From: UBA5336 sp964492485
GTDB lineage: Bacteria > Pseudomonadota > Alphaproteobacteria > Caulobacterales > Hyphomonadaceae
Direction of reading: 5' to 3'
DNA: 64,000 bases
Assembly: GCA_964492485.1 (NCBI GenBank)
Contig: CAZBKM010000010.1
Span: 35,677 to 99,676 of the forward strand
Positions within the stretch are counted from its first letter, which is position 1. The number at the start of each line of letters is the position of its first letter. Of this stretch, positions 26,359 to 35,774 are shown in pieces. The notes under the pieces were generated by a model. That model did not search any database. It was not told where the DNA came from and was given only the letters and a program-made list of their open reading frames with translations. Made by a program: the position numbers and the translations under genes.

Positions 26359-28161
26359 TCAGGCCCTGTTCTGGCGCCGCTGCGGCATGGCAATCACATT
26401 GGTGTCGCCGGAGGTCCCTTCAAGCCGCGCATCCTGGCGGACGTCGACGATTTCGGTCCCGGGAATGGCGGCCAGGACCGCCTGAACCGCCGGATGCCCC
26501 TGGACGGCGGCGATCTTCTCGGCCCGAAGACGTGCCCGCTTTTCCTTGAACGTCTCCGCACCCTCTTCCACGCGCGAGACCGTCCAGACCTCGTCGGTGA
26601 TGCGTTCCAGCGTATCGGCGAGGCGCCGCAGCAGATCCGGCGGGGCGCCCTCCTTGACTGCGCAGACCACCGTCCCGCGGCGCACATCGGCCGGCTTGAG
26701 ATAGGTCTCCACATCGCCGAGCAGCATGGCCTCCCTGTGGCTCGAGAGCAGATCCAGCACATCCTCGAAACCGAAGGACCCGGCGTCTCCGCCCGGTGCG
26801 CCTGAACCGGAATCTCCACCGGCGCCAGGATTGGTGCCACCAGGGTCGGTCCGACCCGATTCGGTCGTGCCAGGCTCGCGCGCCGTCGACGCCTCGGCGA
26901 GCCGGCGCGCCGCCTCCTCCGGTGAGGGCAGGTTTGCTGCGGCCACGAGCCGCAGGATCACCATGCGGGCCGCCACCGCGGCATCGGGCGCCGTCTGGGC
27001 GTCGCGATAACCCGATAACAGGATCTGCCAGTCGCGTGCGGCCGCTGCCGGCGTCACCTTCTCCGCCAAAGCCAGGGTGCGCTCGGTCCAATCCCTGGGC
27101 CCGCCAGTGTCGTAATCCGCACCGACCGCCTGCGCCGTCGCCAGGTCTGCTGCAATGTCGATCAGATCTTTCAGGACGACGAGGGGATCGGCGCCGGCAT
27201 CGAATTGTTCGGCCAGTTCCGCCACCGCACCGCGGCCATCGCCCGACAGCGCACGCTCCAGCAGGTCATACAGGCGCAACCGGTCGCCCAGGCCCAGCAT
27301 CTCGCGCATCTGGAGACCGGTCACCGCCTCGCCACCCACCGATTGGACCAGGGCCTGGTCCAGGATCGACAGCCCATCGCGAACCGATCCCTCTGCCGCG
27401 CGGGCGATCAGCGCGAGCGCATCGGCCTCGACATGCGCGCCCTCGCGGTCCGCCACCCGCCCCAGGTGGCGTGCCAGTGCCGGCGTGTCGAGCCGTTTCA
27501 GGTCGAAGCGCTGACAGCGCGACAGGACCGTCACGGGCACCTTGCGGATCTCCGTCGTGGCGAAGATGAACTTCACATGCGGTGGCGGCTCCTCGAGGGT
27601 CTTCAGAAGTGCATTGAAGGCCGCCGTCGACAGCATGTGCACCTCGTCTATGATGTAGACCTTGTAGCGCGCGGACACCGGCGTGTAGCGGGTTCCGTCG
27701 AGGAGATCGCGCATGTCGGCGACGCCGGTGCGCGAGGCCGCGTCCAGCTCCAGAACATCGGGATGCTGACTGCGCATGATCGCGGCGCAATGGTCACCGG
27801 GTGGGTCGAGCCGGATCGACGGGCGGGCCTTGCCGTCTCGGGCATAGTTGAGCGCGCGCGCCAGAAGCCGCGCGGTCGTCGTCTTGCCCACGCCACGCAC
27901 ACCGGTAAGCATGAAGGCGTGGGCGATCCGGTCGGCCTCGAACGCATTGGTCAAGGTCCGCACCATGGCGTCCTGACCGATCAGGTCCTCGAACCGGCGG
28001 GGCCGGTACTTCCGCGCGAGAACCTGGTATCCGCCATCGGCGCCGGCCCCTGTTCCGGCTCCCCGCGCGGCCCCGGCTTCGGCCTCATCGAACATGGACG
28101 GCGTGTCCGGGTCGGGACCGGCCTCGCTCGGCGCATCGGTGTTGGGCGCGTCATTGTCCAT
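26359..28161 (-). CDS. dnaX: DNA polymerase III subunit gamma/tau
   Basis: A 600-residue clamp-loader ATPase. After a ~45-residue acidic/Gly-rich N-terminal extension comes the conserved LARKYRPRRFEDLIGQD, the Walker A GVRGVGKTTTAR, IIDEVHMLSTAAFNALLKTLEEPP (Walker B) and the SRC motif in VTVLSRCQRFDLKR. In the usual zinc-module region only one Cys is visible (GDHCAAIM), so the four-Cys zinc site of enteric DnaX is not intact. A Gly/Pro/Ser linker (around 425-465) precedes the C-terminal tau domain. It is the first gene of dnaX-ybaB-recR. Confidence 0.95.
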   Translation of the reverse strand: MDNDAPNTDAPSEAGPDPDTPSMFDEAEAGAARGAGTGAGADGGYQVLARKYRPRRFEDLIGQDAMVRTLTNAFEADRIAHAFMLTGVRGVGKTTTARLLARALNYARDGKARPSIRLDPPGDHCAAIMRSQHPDVLELDAASRTGVADMRDLLDGTRYTPVSARYKVYIIDEVHMLSTAAFNALLKTLEEPPPHVKFIFATTEIRKVPVTVLSRCQRFDLKRLDTPALARHLGRVADREGAHVEADALALIARAAEGSVRDGLSILDQALVQSVGGEAVTGLQMREMLGLGDRLRLYDLLERALSGDGRGAVAELAEQFDAGADPLVVLKDLIDIAADLATAQAVGADYDTGGPRDWTERTLALAEKVTPAAAARDWQILLSGYRDAQTAPDAAVAARMVILRLVAAANLPSPEEAARRLAEASTAREPGTTESGRTDPGGTNPGAGGDSGSGAPGGDAGSFGFEDVLDLLSSHREAMLLGDVETYLKPADVRRGTVVCAVKEGAPPDLLRRLADTLERITDEVWTVSRVEEGAETFKEKRARLRAEKIAAVQGHPAVQAVLAAIPGTEIVDVRQDARLEGTSGDTNVIAMPQRRQNRA

Positions 28162-28300
28162 GGGGTCATCATGGCGCGCGCCCCCCGCCCCGGCAATGGC
28201 CCCGGCCGGTCCGGCCTGTGGGATACCGGCCGCGCGCTCCGGCCCGGCGTTGCAATTGGCCCGCCCGATGATACGGGAAGCCTATTGCGGAGGATATCGA

Positions 28301-29185
28301 ATGAGCGACCCCGTCAGCGACCTTCTCGACCTGCTCGACCTCGAGCGGCTGGAGGTCAACCTGTTTCGCGGCGAGAGCCCGGATGAGGAAACGAGCCAGC
28401 GCATCTTCGGTGGCCAGGTGATCGCCCAGGCCCTGGCGGCCGCCTATCGCACGGTCGAGGATCGGCTGTGCCACTCCCTGCACGCCTATTTCATCCGGCC
28501 GGGAGATCCGAACATCCCGATCATCTATGAGGTGGACCGGGCCCGCGACGGCGGCAGCTTCACCACCCGGCGGGTGATCGCGATCCAGCATGGGCGCCAG
28601 ATCTTCAACATGGCGTGCTCGTTCCACGTGACCGAGCAGGGCTGGTTTCACCAGCACGAGATGCCGCAGGTGCAGGGTCCGGAAAACGTGCCCAACCAGG
28701 AAGAGCTTCGGGAACGCGATGCCCACAAGGTGCCGGAACGCTTCCGAAAGGAATTTACCCGTGCGCGCGCCATCGAGATGCGCGAAATCGATCCGATGGA
28801 CCTGTTCGAACCCGAGCCGCTTCCCGATGTCAGCCATCTCTGGTTCCGGGTCGCCAACGAGATAGACGCACCGCCCTCGGTCCACCAGTGCCTTCTGGCC
28901 TACGCCTCCGACATGCGCCTGCTCGGCACCGGGAACCGGCCCCACGGCGTCTCCTGGATGACCGGCGAACTCATGTCGGCGAGCCTCGACCACTCCATGT
29001 GGTTCCATGATATCGTCAAGTTCGACGAATGGCTCCTCTACGCCATGGACAGCCCGCATGCCGGCGGCGCACGCAGTTTCAACCGTGGCAAGGTGTTCTC
29101 GCGCGACGGCAGGCTGGTGGCCTCCGTCGCACAGGAAGGCCTCATGCGCCCGGTGAAGCGGGAACGACGCAAGGCGAAGGGGTGA
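28301..29185 (+). CDS. tesB: Acyl-CoA thioesterase II
   Basis: A 294-residue double-hotdog acyl-CoA thioesterase that hydrolyses acyl-CoAs to free acid and CoA. Family stretches are IFGGQVIAQALAAAYRTV, LHAYFIRPGDP, CLLAYASDMRLL with the catalytic Asp, and SLDHSMWFHD (Ser-Leu-Asp at the position where E. coli TesB has Thr-Ile-Asp). The late EGLMRP supplies the Gln/Glu region. The ATG at 28301 follows GGAGGATATCGA, a strong ribosome site. It is divergent from dnaX. Confidence 0.93.
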   Translation: MSDPVSDLLDLLDLERLEVNLFRGESPDEETSQRIFGGQVIAQALAAAYRTVEDRLCHSLHAYFIRPGDPNIPIIYEVDRARDGGSFTTRRVIAIQHGRQIFNMACSFHVTEQGWFHQHEMPQVQGPENVPNQEELRERDAHKVPERFRKEFTRARAIEMREIDPMDLFEPEPLPDVSHLWFRVANEIDAPPSVHQCLLAYASDMRLLGTGNRPHGVSWMTGELMSASLDHSMWFHDIVKFDEWLLYAMDSPHAGGARSFNRGKVFSRDGRLVASVAQEGLMRPVKRERRKAKG

Positions 29186-29191
29186 GCCCGG

Positions 29192-29806
29192 TCAGGCCGC
29201 GAAGCCCTGCTCCAGCATCCGCGCATACCACCGGCCGATATGCGGGTACTCCTCATGGGGCTTCCATTTCATCACGCCGGCGAACCCGCAGGTGATGAAG
29301 GCGGTGATGTCGGCGATGGAGAACCGGCCAGCGGCGATGAACTCGTGCTCGGCAAGATGCTCGTCCAGACGCGCAGTGAACGCCTTCACCGCCTTTTCCG
29401 ACTTCTGGGCCGCTTCGGGAATCTGGGGGCGCTCGAGCGGCGCCATGGCCGGATGGGCATTCCGGAACCAGCCGGCGAACTGGGTGAACATCATCAGCTC
29501 CACGCGTCGATCCCACATCTCGATCAGCGCCCGCTCCAGCGGGGTGGTGCCCATCAGGTTGGGATCGGGATAAAGCCCCTCGAAATAGGTGCAGATGGCC
29601 CGGCTTTCCGTGATGCAGGTGCCGTCGTCCAGCACCAGCACCGGCACCTGTGAGAAGGGGCTCATCTCGCGATACGCCTCGGTCTTGTGCGCCTGCTCCA
29701 TGATCGAGATTTCCACGATCTCAACGGTGTCGAGCTTGCCCTTGGCGCGAAGAAACATGACCGCGCGTTCCGGGTTCGGTGCCTTGGGGCTGTGATAGAG
29801 TTTCAT
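29192..29806 (-). CDS. Glutathione S-transferase family protein
   Basis: A 204-residue GST: N-terminal thioredoxin-like domain starting MKLYHSPKAPNPERAVMF with the cis-Pro/SNAIL-like region QVPVLVLDDGTCITESRAIC, and an all-helical C-terminal domain with RFSIADITAFI. The substrate is unknown; conjugation of electrophiles to glutathione is the usual role. The chosen ATG at 29806 starts at the first strand. It is last in a run with the TonB receptor and the CNT permease, 41 bp after the receptor stop, and may be only incidentally linked to them. Confidence 0.87.
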   Translation of the reverse strand: MKLYHSPKAPNPERAVMFLRAKGKLDTVEIVEISIMEQAHKTEAYREMSPFSQVPVLVLDDGTCITESRAICTYFEGLYPDPNLMGTTPLERALIEMWDRRVELMMFTQFAGWFRNAHPAMAPLERPQIPEAAQKSEKAVKAFTARLDEHLAEHEFIAAGRFSIADITAFITCGFAGVMKWKPHEEYPHIGRWYARMLEQGFAA

Positions 29807-29847
29807 GGTGTGGGCCTTCCCTGTGCTGTCTCGCGTTGCATCTGTCC

Positions 29848-31923
29848 TCAATACCTGACGCGCAGGCCGGCCGAGATCGTGCGCGGCTGCCCCGGACGCA
29901 CCCGCCCATCCGGCGCAAAGACCGGCGCGTCGGCAAACACGGCATAGGACTCGTCAAGGACGTTTTCCACCCGCAGATCGGCCACCAGATGCTCGCTCAT
30001 CTGCCAGTCGACATTCAGCCCGATCAGCCATTCGTCATCGGTGTAGAGGGTGTTGGCATCGTTCAGCGGCCAGGCCCCGATATGACGCAGCCGCCCCGAC
30101 AGGGAGAGCCGGTCGAGCGCGGGCGGGGTCCAGGTCAGCACGACCTGTCCCAGCGTGCGCGGGGTTTCCGCAATGGCATTGCCATCGAACGGATCATCTT
30201 CGCGGGCCGAGCGGTCCTTGTAGACGGCCTCCTGCCAGGCAAGCACGGCCTGCAGGTCCAACCCCTCGACAAGGCGCGCGGAGAGGGCGCCCTCGACCCC
30301 TGCAAAGCGCTGCGAGCCGCCATTCACGGAGATGTTGCCTGCCGCCGTCTGCACGTCGGTCAGCACCCCGTCCTGGCTTTCCTGCCAATAGGCAACGATC
30401 TCGGCGTCGAGGCGCGCGCCCTGATGGCGCCAGCCCAGTTCGACGCTGTCCAGGGTTTCCGGCTCCAGTTCGAACTGGGCCTGGCCCGCCTCGAGCTCGT
30501 ACAGCTCCGCCGCCCGGGGAACGCGGAAACCGCGTGCATAGCGCAGGAAGACGCTTTGGGCCTCGTCATAGTCCCAGATCAGGCCCGCCTTCGGCGTGAG
30601 CGCGTCGAACTCGTCCACCCGGTCGGGAACCTGCAGGCGGGCATCGCCGGGCACCTCCTCCAGCGCGTTGTCGAACGTGTAGCGCAACGCATCGTAACGC
30701 AGGCCAAGCTGAAGGGTCACCTCGCCCAGGGTCCGCTCATGCTGAACGAACGGCGAGACGGCCCGGTAATCGACCGTATAGTCGAATTGCGGCCCCTGGC
30801 GGAACAGGTCGCCGAACACGACGGTGTCCGGCCGCGACTGGACCAGGCGCAGGTCGAGCTCCGTGAGCTCCAGATCCATGCCGAAGGTTGTCAGGGCGCC
30901 GCCCTGCTCGTGGCGGATCCGGGGCAACAGTCCGAACGTGTCGAGCCGCGCGGTCTCGCGCGGGGTGGTCGCCGGCTGGAAGACGGCCGTGGCCGCCGAG
31001 TCCTGGCGGCGCAGATACGGCGTGGCTTCGATCGACCAGGCTCCGGCAAGGTCGAGTCGCACCCGGCTCTGGGCCCGGATCAGCGTACCGGTTTCCACGG
31101 CCTCGTCCACGTCGACGGCGGGGTTGAGCCCCGAGGCACCATCGCCCGTTTCCAGCGCGTCATAGGGAATGGCCGTGGCCGATTCGGTCTCGTAGTCGGT
31201 CAGGTAGAGACCACTGTCCACACGCAGCCCGTCGCCCTCGAAGCGGTGGCGAAGCACACCCTGGCTCCGGTGAAAGGCCGTCTCGTCACGAAATCCGTCC
31301 TCGCCGGAGACGGCCAACGTCGCGCGGGCCGCGTGCCCGGCCCCAAGGGACGGCAGCGGACCACCGGCCTCCGCCTGAAGATCGAACAGACCATACTGAC
31401 CGCCCCGGAGACGGGCGCCAAGACGCAGCGGATCGTCAGGGTCGCGGGTCCGGACATGCACGACACCAGTCAGCGCATCCGATCCATAAAGTGCCGTTCC
31501 GGGACCACGCAGGACCTCGATCCCGCCAGGCGATGACAGCGCCTGTGAGTAGCCCAGCGCCGACTGGTCGTAATAGATCGGGCTCTGCAGCGGGACGCCG
31601 TCTTCCAGGAACAGCGTGCGGTTATCGAAGGCCAGTGGACCGCGAATCTGAACGATCTCGCGGGGACCGTTCAGCCCTGACAGGAAGACGCCCGGCACCG
31701 CTGCCAGCACGTCGCTGACCCGCAGGGCGGAGATCCGCTCGATCTCCCCGCTCGGCACAAGCGCGACCGCCGCGGGGACCTCGTCGCGCGCGGCGCCCCG
31801 GCTATCGGTCACGTAGACCGTTCCCAGGGTCTGCAAGTCGGCCACCTCTACCGGCGCCTGCTGCGCCCAGGCGACAGGGGCCGCAGCCAGAACCGACCCC
31901 AGGACAAAGGCATGACGGGTCAT
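29848..31923 (-). CDS. TonB-dependent outer-membrane receptor
   Basis: A 691-residue TonB-dependent receptor for active uptake across the outer membrane. It has a signal peptide (about 1-20, ending AWAQQ), a plug domain (residues ~40-160; DVLAAVPGVFLSGLNG, QIRGPLAFDNR, EVLRGPGTALYGSDALTGVV), and a beta-barrel ending LRVRY. Sequence alone does not give the ligand. The ATG overlaps the stop of the upstream CNT-type nucleoside permease gene by one base (TGATG), so the pair is translationally coupled. A nucleoside-like ligand is an inference from that coupling. Confidence 0.93.
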   Translation of the reverse strand: MTRHAFVLGSVLAAAPVAWAQQAPVEVADLQTLGTVYVTDSRGAARDEVPAAVALVPSGEIERISALRVSDVLAAVPGVFLSGLNGPREIVQIRGPLAFDNRTLFLEDGVPLQSPIYYDQSALGYSQALSSPGGIEVLRGPGTALYGSDALTGVVHVRTRDPDDPLRLGARLRGGQYGLFDLQAEAGGPLPSLGAGHAARATLAVSGEDGFRDETAFHRSQGVLRHRFEGDGLRVDSGLYLTDYETESATAIPYDALETGDGASGLNPAVDVDEAVETGTLIRAQSRVRLDLAGAWSIEATPYLRRQDSAATAVFQPATTPRETARLDTFGLLPRIRHEQGGALTTFGMDLELTELDLRLVQSRPDTVVFGDLFRQGPQFDYTVDYRAVSPFVQHERTLGEVTLQLGLRYDALRYTFDNALEEVPGDARLQVPDRVDEFDALTPKAGLIWDYDEAQSVFLRYARGFRVPRAAELYELEAGQAQFELEPETLDSVELGWRHQGARLDAEIVAYWQESQDGVLTDVQTAAGNISVNGGSQRFAGVEGALSARLVEGLDLQAVLAWQEAVYKDRSAREDDPFDGNAIAETPRTLGQVVLTWTPPALDRLSLSGRLRHIGAWPLNDANTLYTDDEWLIGLNVDWQMSEHLVADLRVENVLDESYAVFADAPVFAPDGRVRPGQPRTISAGLRVRY

Positions 31924-33218
31924 CAGATTGCTCCCGTGAAAAGGCTGACCGGCAGTACGCCCACAACAGCGCCGGAAAGACAGGTGGCAAGCGTGCCGGC
32001 GATCAGCGTCTTCCAGGCCAGTTCCAGGAAGGTCTCGCGCCGGCTGGGCTCGATGATGTTCAGCCCGCCGATCAGGATCCCGATGGAGCCGAAATTCGCG
32101 AAGCCGCAGATCGCGTGCACCGTGATGATACGCGTGCGTGGGTCCATCTCGTCAGGCGGAACGCCAGACAGTTCCACAAACGCGACGAACTCGGTCAGGA
32201 CGGTCTTGATTCCCATGAAACTGCCCGCTGCGGCGGCGTCCGACAGCGGCACGCCGATAAGATACATGATCGGCGCAAAGACCCAGCCAAGGATACGCTG
32301 GATCGACAGCGTGCCCCATGCCTCCGGCAGCGGGATCGACTGCAGGAGGGCGTTCCCGAGATAGAGGATCGCCAGGGCGGCGATCAGCATGGTGGCGATA
32401 TTCAGCACGATCTTCAGGCCATCGGCGGCACCGGTGGAAAACGCATCCATGGTCGAGCGGTAGGCAAAGTCCGGCTCGTGGGCCCGGGCCTCGCGCGCGG
32501 TACGCTCCGGCACGATCGTCATGGCCACCGCCACGGCCGCCGGCGCGGCCATGAAAGAGGCGGTCAGAAGCTGCGCAAGCGGATCGAGCCCCTGCGGCGC
32601 CATGACCGGCCGCAGAAGGTTCACGTAGATGATCAGCACGCTGCCCGCGATGGTGGCAAAGCCCGTCGTCATCAGCACGAAGAGCTCCGAGCGGGTCATC
32701 CCCTTGAGGTAGGGCCGAACGAGAACCGGCGCCTCCGTCATGCCCATGAAGACGTTGGCCGACACCGCGAGCGAGGTTGCCCCGCCCAGGCCCATGGTGC
32801 GCTGGAACACGGCAGCAAATCCCTTGGTGATCCAGCGCAGCACGCCCCAGTGCCAGAGCATGGCCGACAGCGCTGCCACGACGATCACGATCGGCAGGAT
32901 CTGAAAGAAGAACAGCGGCGGCGGCGAGCCTGGCATCAATTGCTCAGCCGCGCGGTTGTCGCCGACATAGCCGAACACGAAACCGGTGCCCCGCCGCGTC
33001 GCATCTTCCAGGGCGTCGACCAGCACATTGGCCTGGAACAGAAGGCTGCGCACCGGCGGCACGCCGAACAGCACCAGGGCGAAGGCGAACTGCAATCCCG
33101 TGGCCCCCAGCACCAGGCGCCAGGGAAACACCCTGCGATCCTCCGACAGGAGCCAGGCAAGCCCGTAGATCGCCGCGATGCCGATCAGCGCGCGGGCGTT
33201 GTCCCAGCCCCACTCCAT
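31923..33218 (-). CDS. Concentrative nucleoside transporter (NupC/CNT family)
   Basis: A 431-residue inner-membrane permease with about ten hydrophobic segments. The CNT core is clear: FFFQILPIVIVVAALSAML, the SANVFMGMTEAPVLVRPYL motif, TGFATIAGSVLIIYV, and the late IITVHAICGFANFGSIGI. It would import nucleosides with Na+ or H+. The ATG at 33218 has a good ribosome site (AAGGAG 8 nt upstream), so I prefer it to the start six codons earlier. It is first in an operon with the TonB receptor, giving inner- and outer-membrane steps together. Confidence 0.92.
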   Translation of the reverse strand: MEWGWDNARALIGIAAIYGLAWLLSEDRRVFPWRLVLGATGLQFAFALVLFGVPPVRSLLFQANVLVDALEDATRRGTGFVFGYVGDNRAAEQLMPGSPPPLFFFQILPIVIVVAALSAMLWHWGVLRWITKGFAAVFQRTMGLGGATSLAVSANVFMGMTEAPVLVRPYLKGMTRSELFVLMTTGFATIAGSVLIIYVNLLRPVMAPQGLDPLAQLLTASFMAAPAAVAVAMTIVPERTAREARAHEPDFAYRSTMDAFSTGAADGLKIVLNIATMLIAALAILYLGNALLQSIPLPEAWGTLSIQRILGWVFAPIMYLIGVPLSDAAAAGSFMGIKTVLTEFVAFVELSGVPPDEMDPRTRIITVHAICGFANFGSIGILIGGLNIIEPSRRETFLELAWKTLIAGTLATCLSGAVVGVLPVSLFTGAI

Positions 33219-33346
33219 GGGCGGCTCCTTCCTCAAGCGGTCCGGGGCCGCCGACGGTGTGATGACCGGGCCGCCGACGGGTTTGATCCGCCCTCTTGGG
33301 CGGCGTGTACCGCTGCGTCAATTGGCAGGGGCGCGCGGTGAACCCG

Positions 33347-33715
33347 CTAGCCGAACTTGCAGACGCAGATCTTGTTGCCGTCGGGGTCGCGGAAATAGGC
33401 GCCGTAGAAAGTTGGCATCCGCTCGCCCGGGGCGCCGTCATCCGTGCCGCCCGCCTCGAGGGCCGCCTGGTAGACCTTGTCGACCGTCTCGCGGTCGGGC
33501 GCCGCCAGCGCAGGCATCACGCCATTGCCGCAGCTCGCCGCCTGCTCGTCATAGGGGCCGCCAATGGCGAACATGGGCTGCCCCATGCCGACGCCGTAGA
33601 AATAGAGGCGGCCATTGTCGAAGACGCGCTTGGCGCCCAGCGCCGGCATGACCTTGTCGTAAAAGGCCAGCGCCCTGTCGATGTCGTTGGTACCCAGCGT
33701 CACATAAGCCAGCAT
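33347..33715 (-). CDS. VOC (glyoxalase/bleomycin-resistance) superfamily protein
   Basis: A 122-residue single-module VOC protein. It starts MLAYVTLGTNDIDRALAFYDKVM and ends with FYGAYFRDPDGNKICVCKFG, the paired beta-alpha-beta-beta-beta units of the fold. Metal or substrate cannot be assigned. Many such proteins act on electrophiles or as small-molecule binding proteins. It stands alone between the CNT operon and the SDR gene. Confidence 0.88.
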   Translation of the reverse strand: MLAYVTLGTNDIDRALAFYDKVMPALGAKRVFDNGRLYFYGVGMGQPMFAIGGPYDEQAASCGNGVMPALAAPDRETVDKVYQAALEAGGTDDGAPGERMPTFYGAYFRDPDGNKICVCKFG

Positions 33716-33927
33716 GTCGTTTCCTCCGGGGTTGGTCCCCTGCCTGTATCCGCGCTGTCTGCGCCGGGGGCAAGGATTGACGCTGGGGCAAGTCTGCCGG
33801 CGGGCAAAAAGGGCCGCGATCTGACGCCGCGACGGGCATCAGGTCGGATCACCGAAACGCTTGACGCCCACGTCAACGGGTGGTGTCAGTCCGCACGGTC
33901 AGACGACAGCAAACATGGGAGAGCCAG

Positions 33928-34845
33928 ATGTCCGATATCCGCTTTGATGACCGCGTCGCCATCGTCACCGGGGCCGGAGGCGGCCTTGGCAGGCAGCATG
34001 CGCTCGAGCTCGCGCGCCGGGGTGCGAAGGTCGTCGTCAACGATCTGGGCGGCGCCGTGGACGGCTCAGGCGGAAGTTCCGAGGCCGCCGAGAGCGTGGT
34101 GTCGGAAATCAAGGCCATGGGCGGCGAGGCCATCGCCAACGGGTCTTCGGTCACCGACGATGCCGGCGTCAAGAAGATGATCGACGACACCATGGACGCC
34201 TTCGGCCGCATCGACATCCTGATCGCCAATGCCGGCATCCTGCGAGACAAGTCGTTCTCGAAGATGGAGCTGGAGGATTTCCAGATCGTCGTCGACGTCC
34301 ACCTCATGGGCTCGGTCAAGCCGATCAAGGCCGCCTGGGACATCATGAAGGCGCAGAATTACGGCCGCATCGTTGTGACCACGTCATCGACGGGCCTGTA
34401 CGGCAATTTCGGCCAGGCCAATTACGGCGCCGCGAAGCTGGGTCTTGTCGGACTGATGAACACGCTGAAGATCGAAGGCGCCAAGAACAACATCAAGGTC
34501 AACGCCGTCTGCCCGATCGCGGCGACCCGCATGACCGAGAACCTGATGTCGGAGGAGATGCTTGCCCAGCTCAAGCCGGAATTCGTCACGCCTGGCGTGA
34601 TGAATCTGGTGAAGGACGACGCACCGACCGGCTATATCCTGTCGGCGGGCGCCGGCGCCTTCTCGATGGCGCAGATCGTGGAAACGAAGGGCGTGTTCGT
34701 CGGCCAGGGCGAGGGCCTGACCGCCGAAGCCGTTGCACAAGCCTGGGACCGGATCTCCGACACCAGCCATCAGGAGCATTTCGACATGGGCGGCGGCCAT
34801 GGCCAGAACATTTTCAAGGCCGTGGCGGAGGGCGCCAGGACCTGA
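33928..34845 (+). CDS. SDR oxidoreductase, MFE-2/HSD17B4-like 3-hydroxyacyl-CoA dehydrogenase type
   Basis: A 305-residue SDR. The cofactor motif is TGAGGGLGRQHALELARRGAKV, followed by VVNDLGGAVDGSG. This GAGxGLG and NDLGG pattern is that of the dehydrogenase part of peroxisomal multifunctional enzyme type 2. The catalytic pair is Ser in VVTTSSTGLYG and YGAAK. The length (longer than classical SDRs) fits. It likely oxidises a 3-hydroxyacyl-CoA, consistent with nearby enoyl-CoA hydratase and CoA-transferase genes. The start is ATG at 33928. Confidence 0.87.
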   Translation: MSDIRFDDRVAIVTGAGGGLGRQHALELARRGAKVVVNDLGGAVDGSGGSSEAAESVVSEIKAMGGEAIANGSSVTDDAGVKKMIDDTMDAFGRIDILIANAGILRDKSFSKMELEDFQIVVDVHLMGSVKPIKAAWDIMKAQNYGRIVVTTSSTGLYGNFGQANYGAAKLGLVGLMNTLKIEGAKNNIKVNAVCPIAATRMTENLMSEEMLAQLKPEFVTPGVMNLVKDDAPTGYILSAGAGAFSMAQIVETKGVFVGQGEGLTAEAVAQAWDRISDTSHQEHFDMGGGHGQNIFKAVAEGART

Positions 34846-34936
34846 GCGGCCGCCTGCCTGGCGCCGGCCAGCGCCTCGTCGAATCGATCCTGGCGAGTGA
34901 CGATGCGCCGGGTTTCTGTGCTTGAGCCGTTTCTCA

Positions 34937-34960
34937 ACGCGAACCGGTGCCCGCTTCGCG
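34937..34960 (-). repeat. A-type hairpin repeat, reversed
   Basis: The reverse complement reads CGCGAAGCGGGCACCGGTT then CGCGT, an A-module core in minus orientation. It lies in the 125-bp gap between the convergent SDR and enoyl-CoA hydratase genes. The CGCGAA/TTCGCG ends can pair. Confidence 0.7.
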
Positions 34961-34970
34961 TGAAGGTACC

Positions 34971-35774
34971 TTAACCGTCGGTCCAGCCGGGCGACCGCTT
35001 TTCCAGGAAGGCGGTCACGGCCTCCCGCGAGTCCCGCGACTGGGCGAGTAGGGCCTGGTGACGGTCTTCCATGGCCAGCGCGCTGTCGAGGCTGGGCGCA
35101 TCGATCGCCATATTGAGGGCCTGCTTCGACAGGCGCAGACCCATGGGTGCCGTCGCCAGCATGTCCTCGACCAGCGGGTCAGCCGCCTGGCGCAAGTCCG
35201 ATTCAGGGACGACCCGCGACACCAGCGTCATCGCCAGGGCTTCCTCGGCGTCGATGAAGCGGCCCGTCAGGATCAGTTCGGCCGCACGTGACGCACCGAC
35301 AAGGCGCGGCAGGAAATAGGACGAGCCCATGTCACAGCCGGTCAGGCCGATGCGGATATAGGCGCAATTCATGCGCGCGGTCTCCGCAGCGATGCGCACA
35401 TCGCTCGCCAGGGCCAGGGAGAAGCCGCCGCCGCAGGCCGGTCCCTGGATCAGCGCGATGATCGGCTGGGGACAGCGGCGCATGGCCCGGTAGATGTCGG
35501 AAATCTTCGTCTGGACGCCCCAGGCAGAGGCGACCGGGCCCTCCCCATGGGGCGAAACCGGCCCCTGACCCGGCTGCATGTCCAATCCGGCGCAGAAGGC
35601 ACGCCCCTCGGCCTGGAGAACCACGACGCGAATTTCGGGCCGCCGGTAAAGCCCTTCGAAATAGGCCGACAGCGCCTCCACCAGGGCATCGTTCAGCGCA
35701 TTGAGGCGATCGGGCCGGTTCAGGGTCACCCGCTCCACCGCGCCGTCGCGCGCAACGGACAGGACCTCGCTCAT
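34971..35774 (-). CDS. Enoyl-CoA hydratase/isomerase family protein
   Basis: A 267-residue crotonase-fold protein. Oxyanion-hole segments are AFCAGLDMQPG and PACGGGFSLALASDVRIA. The region GLTGCDMGSSYFLPRLVG corresponds to the active-site area, where one catalytic Glu of true hydratases appears replaced, so hydratase versus another crotonase activity is uncertain. Its ATG overlaps the stop of the family III CoA-transferase gene (ATGA), so the two probably act on the same acyl-CoA. Confidence 0.88.
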   Translation of the reverse strand: MSEVLSVARDGAVERVTLNRPDRLNALNDALVEALSAYFEGLYRRPEIRVVVLQAEGRAFCAGLDMQPGQGPVSPHGEGPVASAWGVQTKISDIYRAMRRCPQPIIALIQGPACGGGFSLALASDVRIAAETARMNCAYIRIGLTGCDMGSSYFLPRLVGASRAAELILTGRFIDAEEALAMTLVSRVVPESDLRQAADPLVEDMLATAPMGLRLSKQALNMAIDAPSLDSALAMEDRHQALLAQSRDSREAVTAFLEKRSPGWTDG

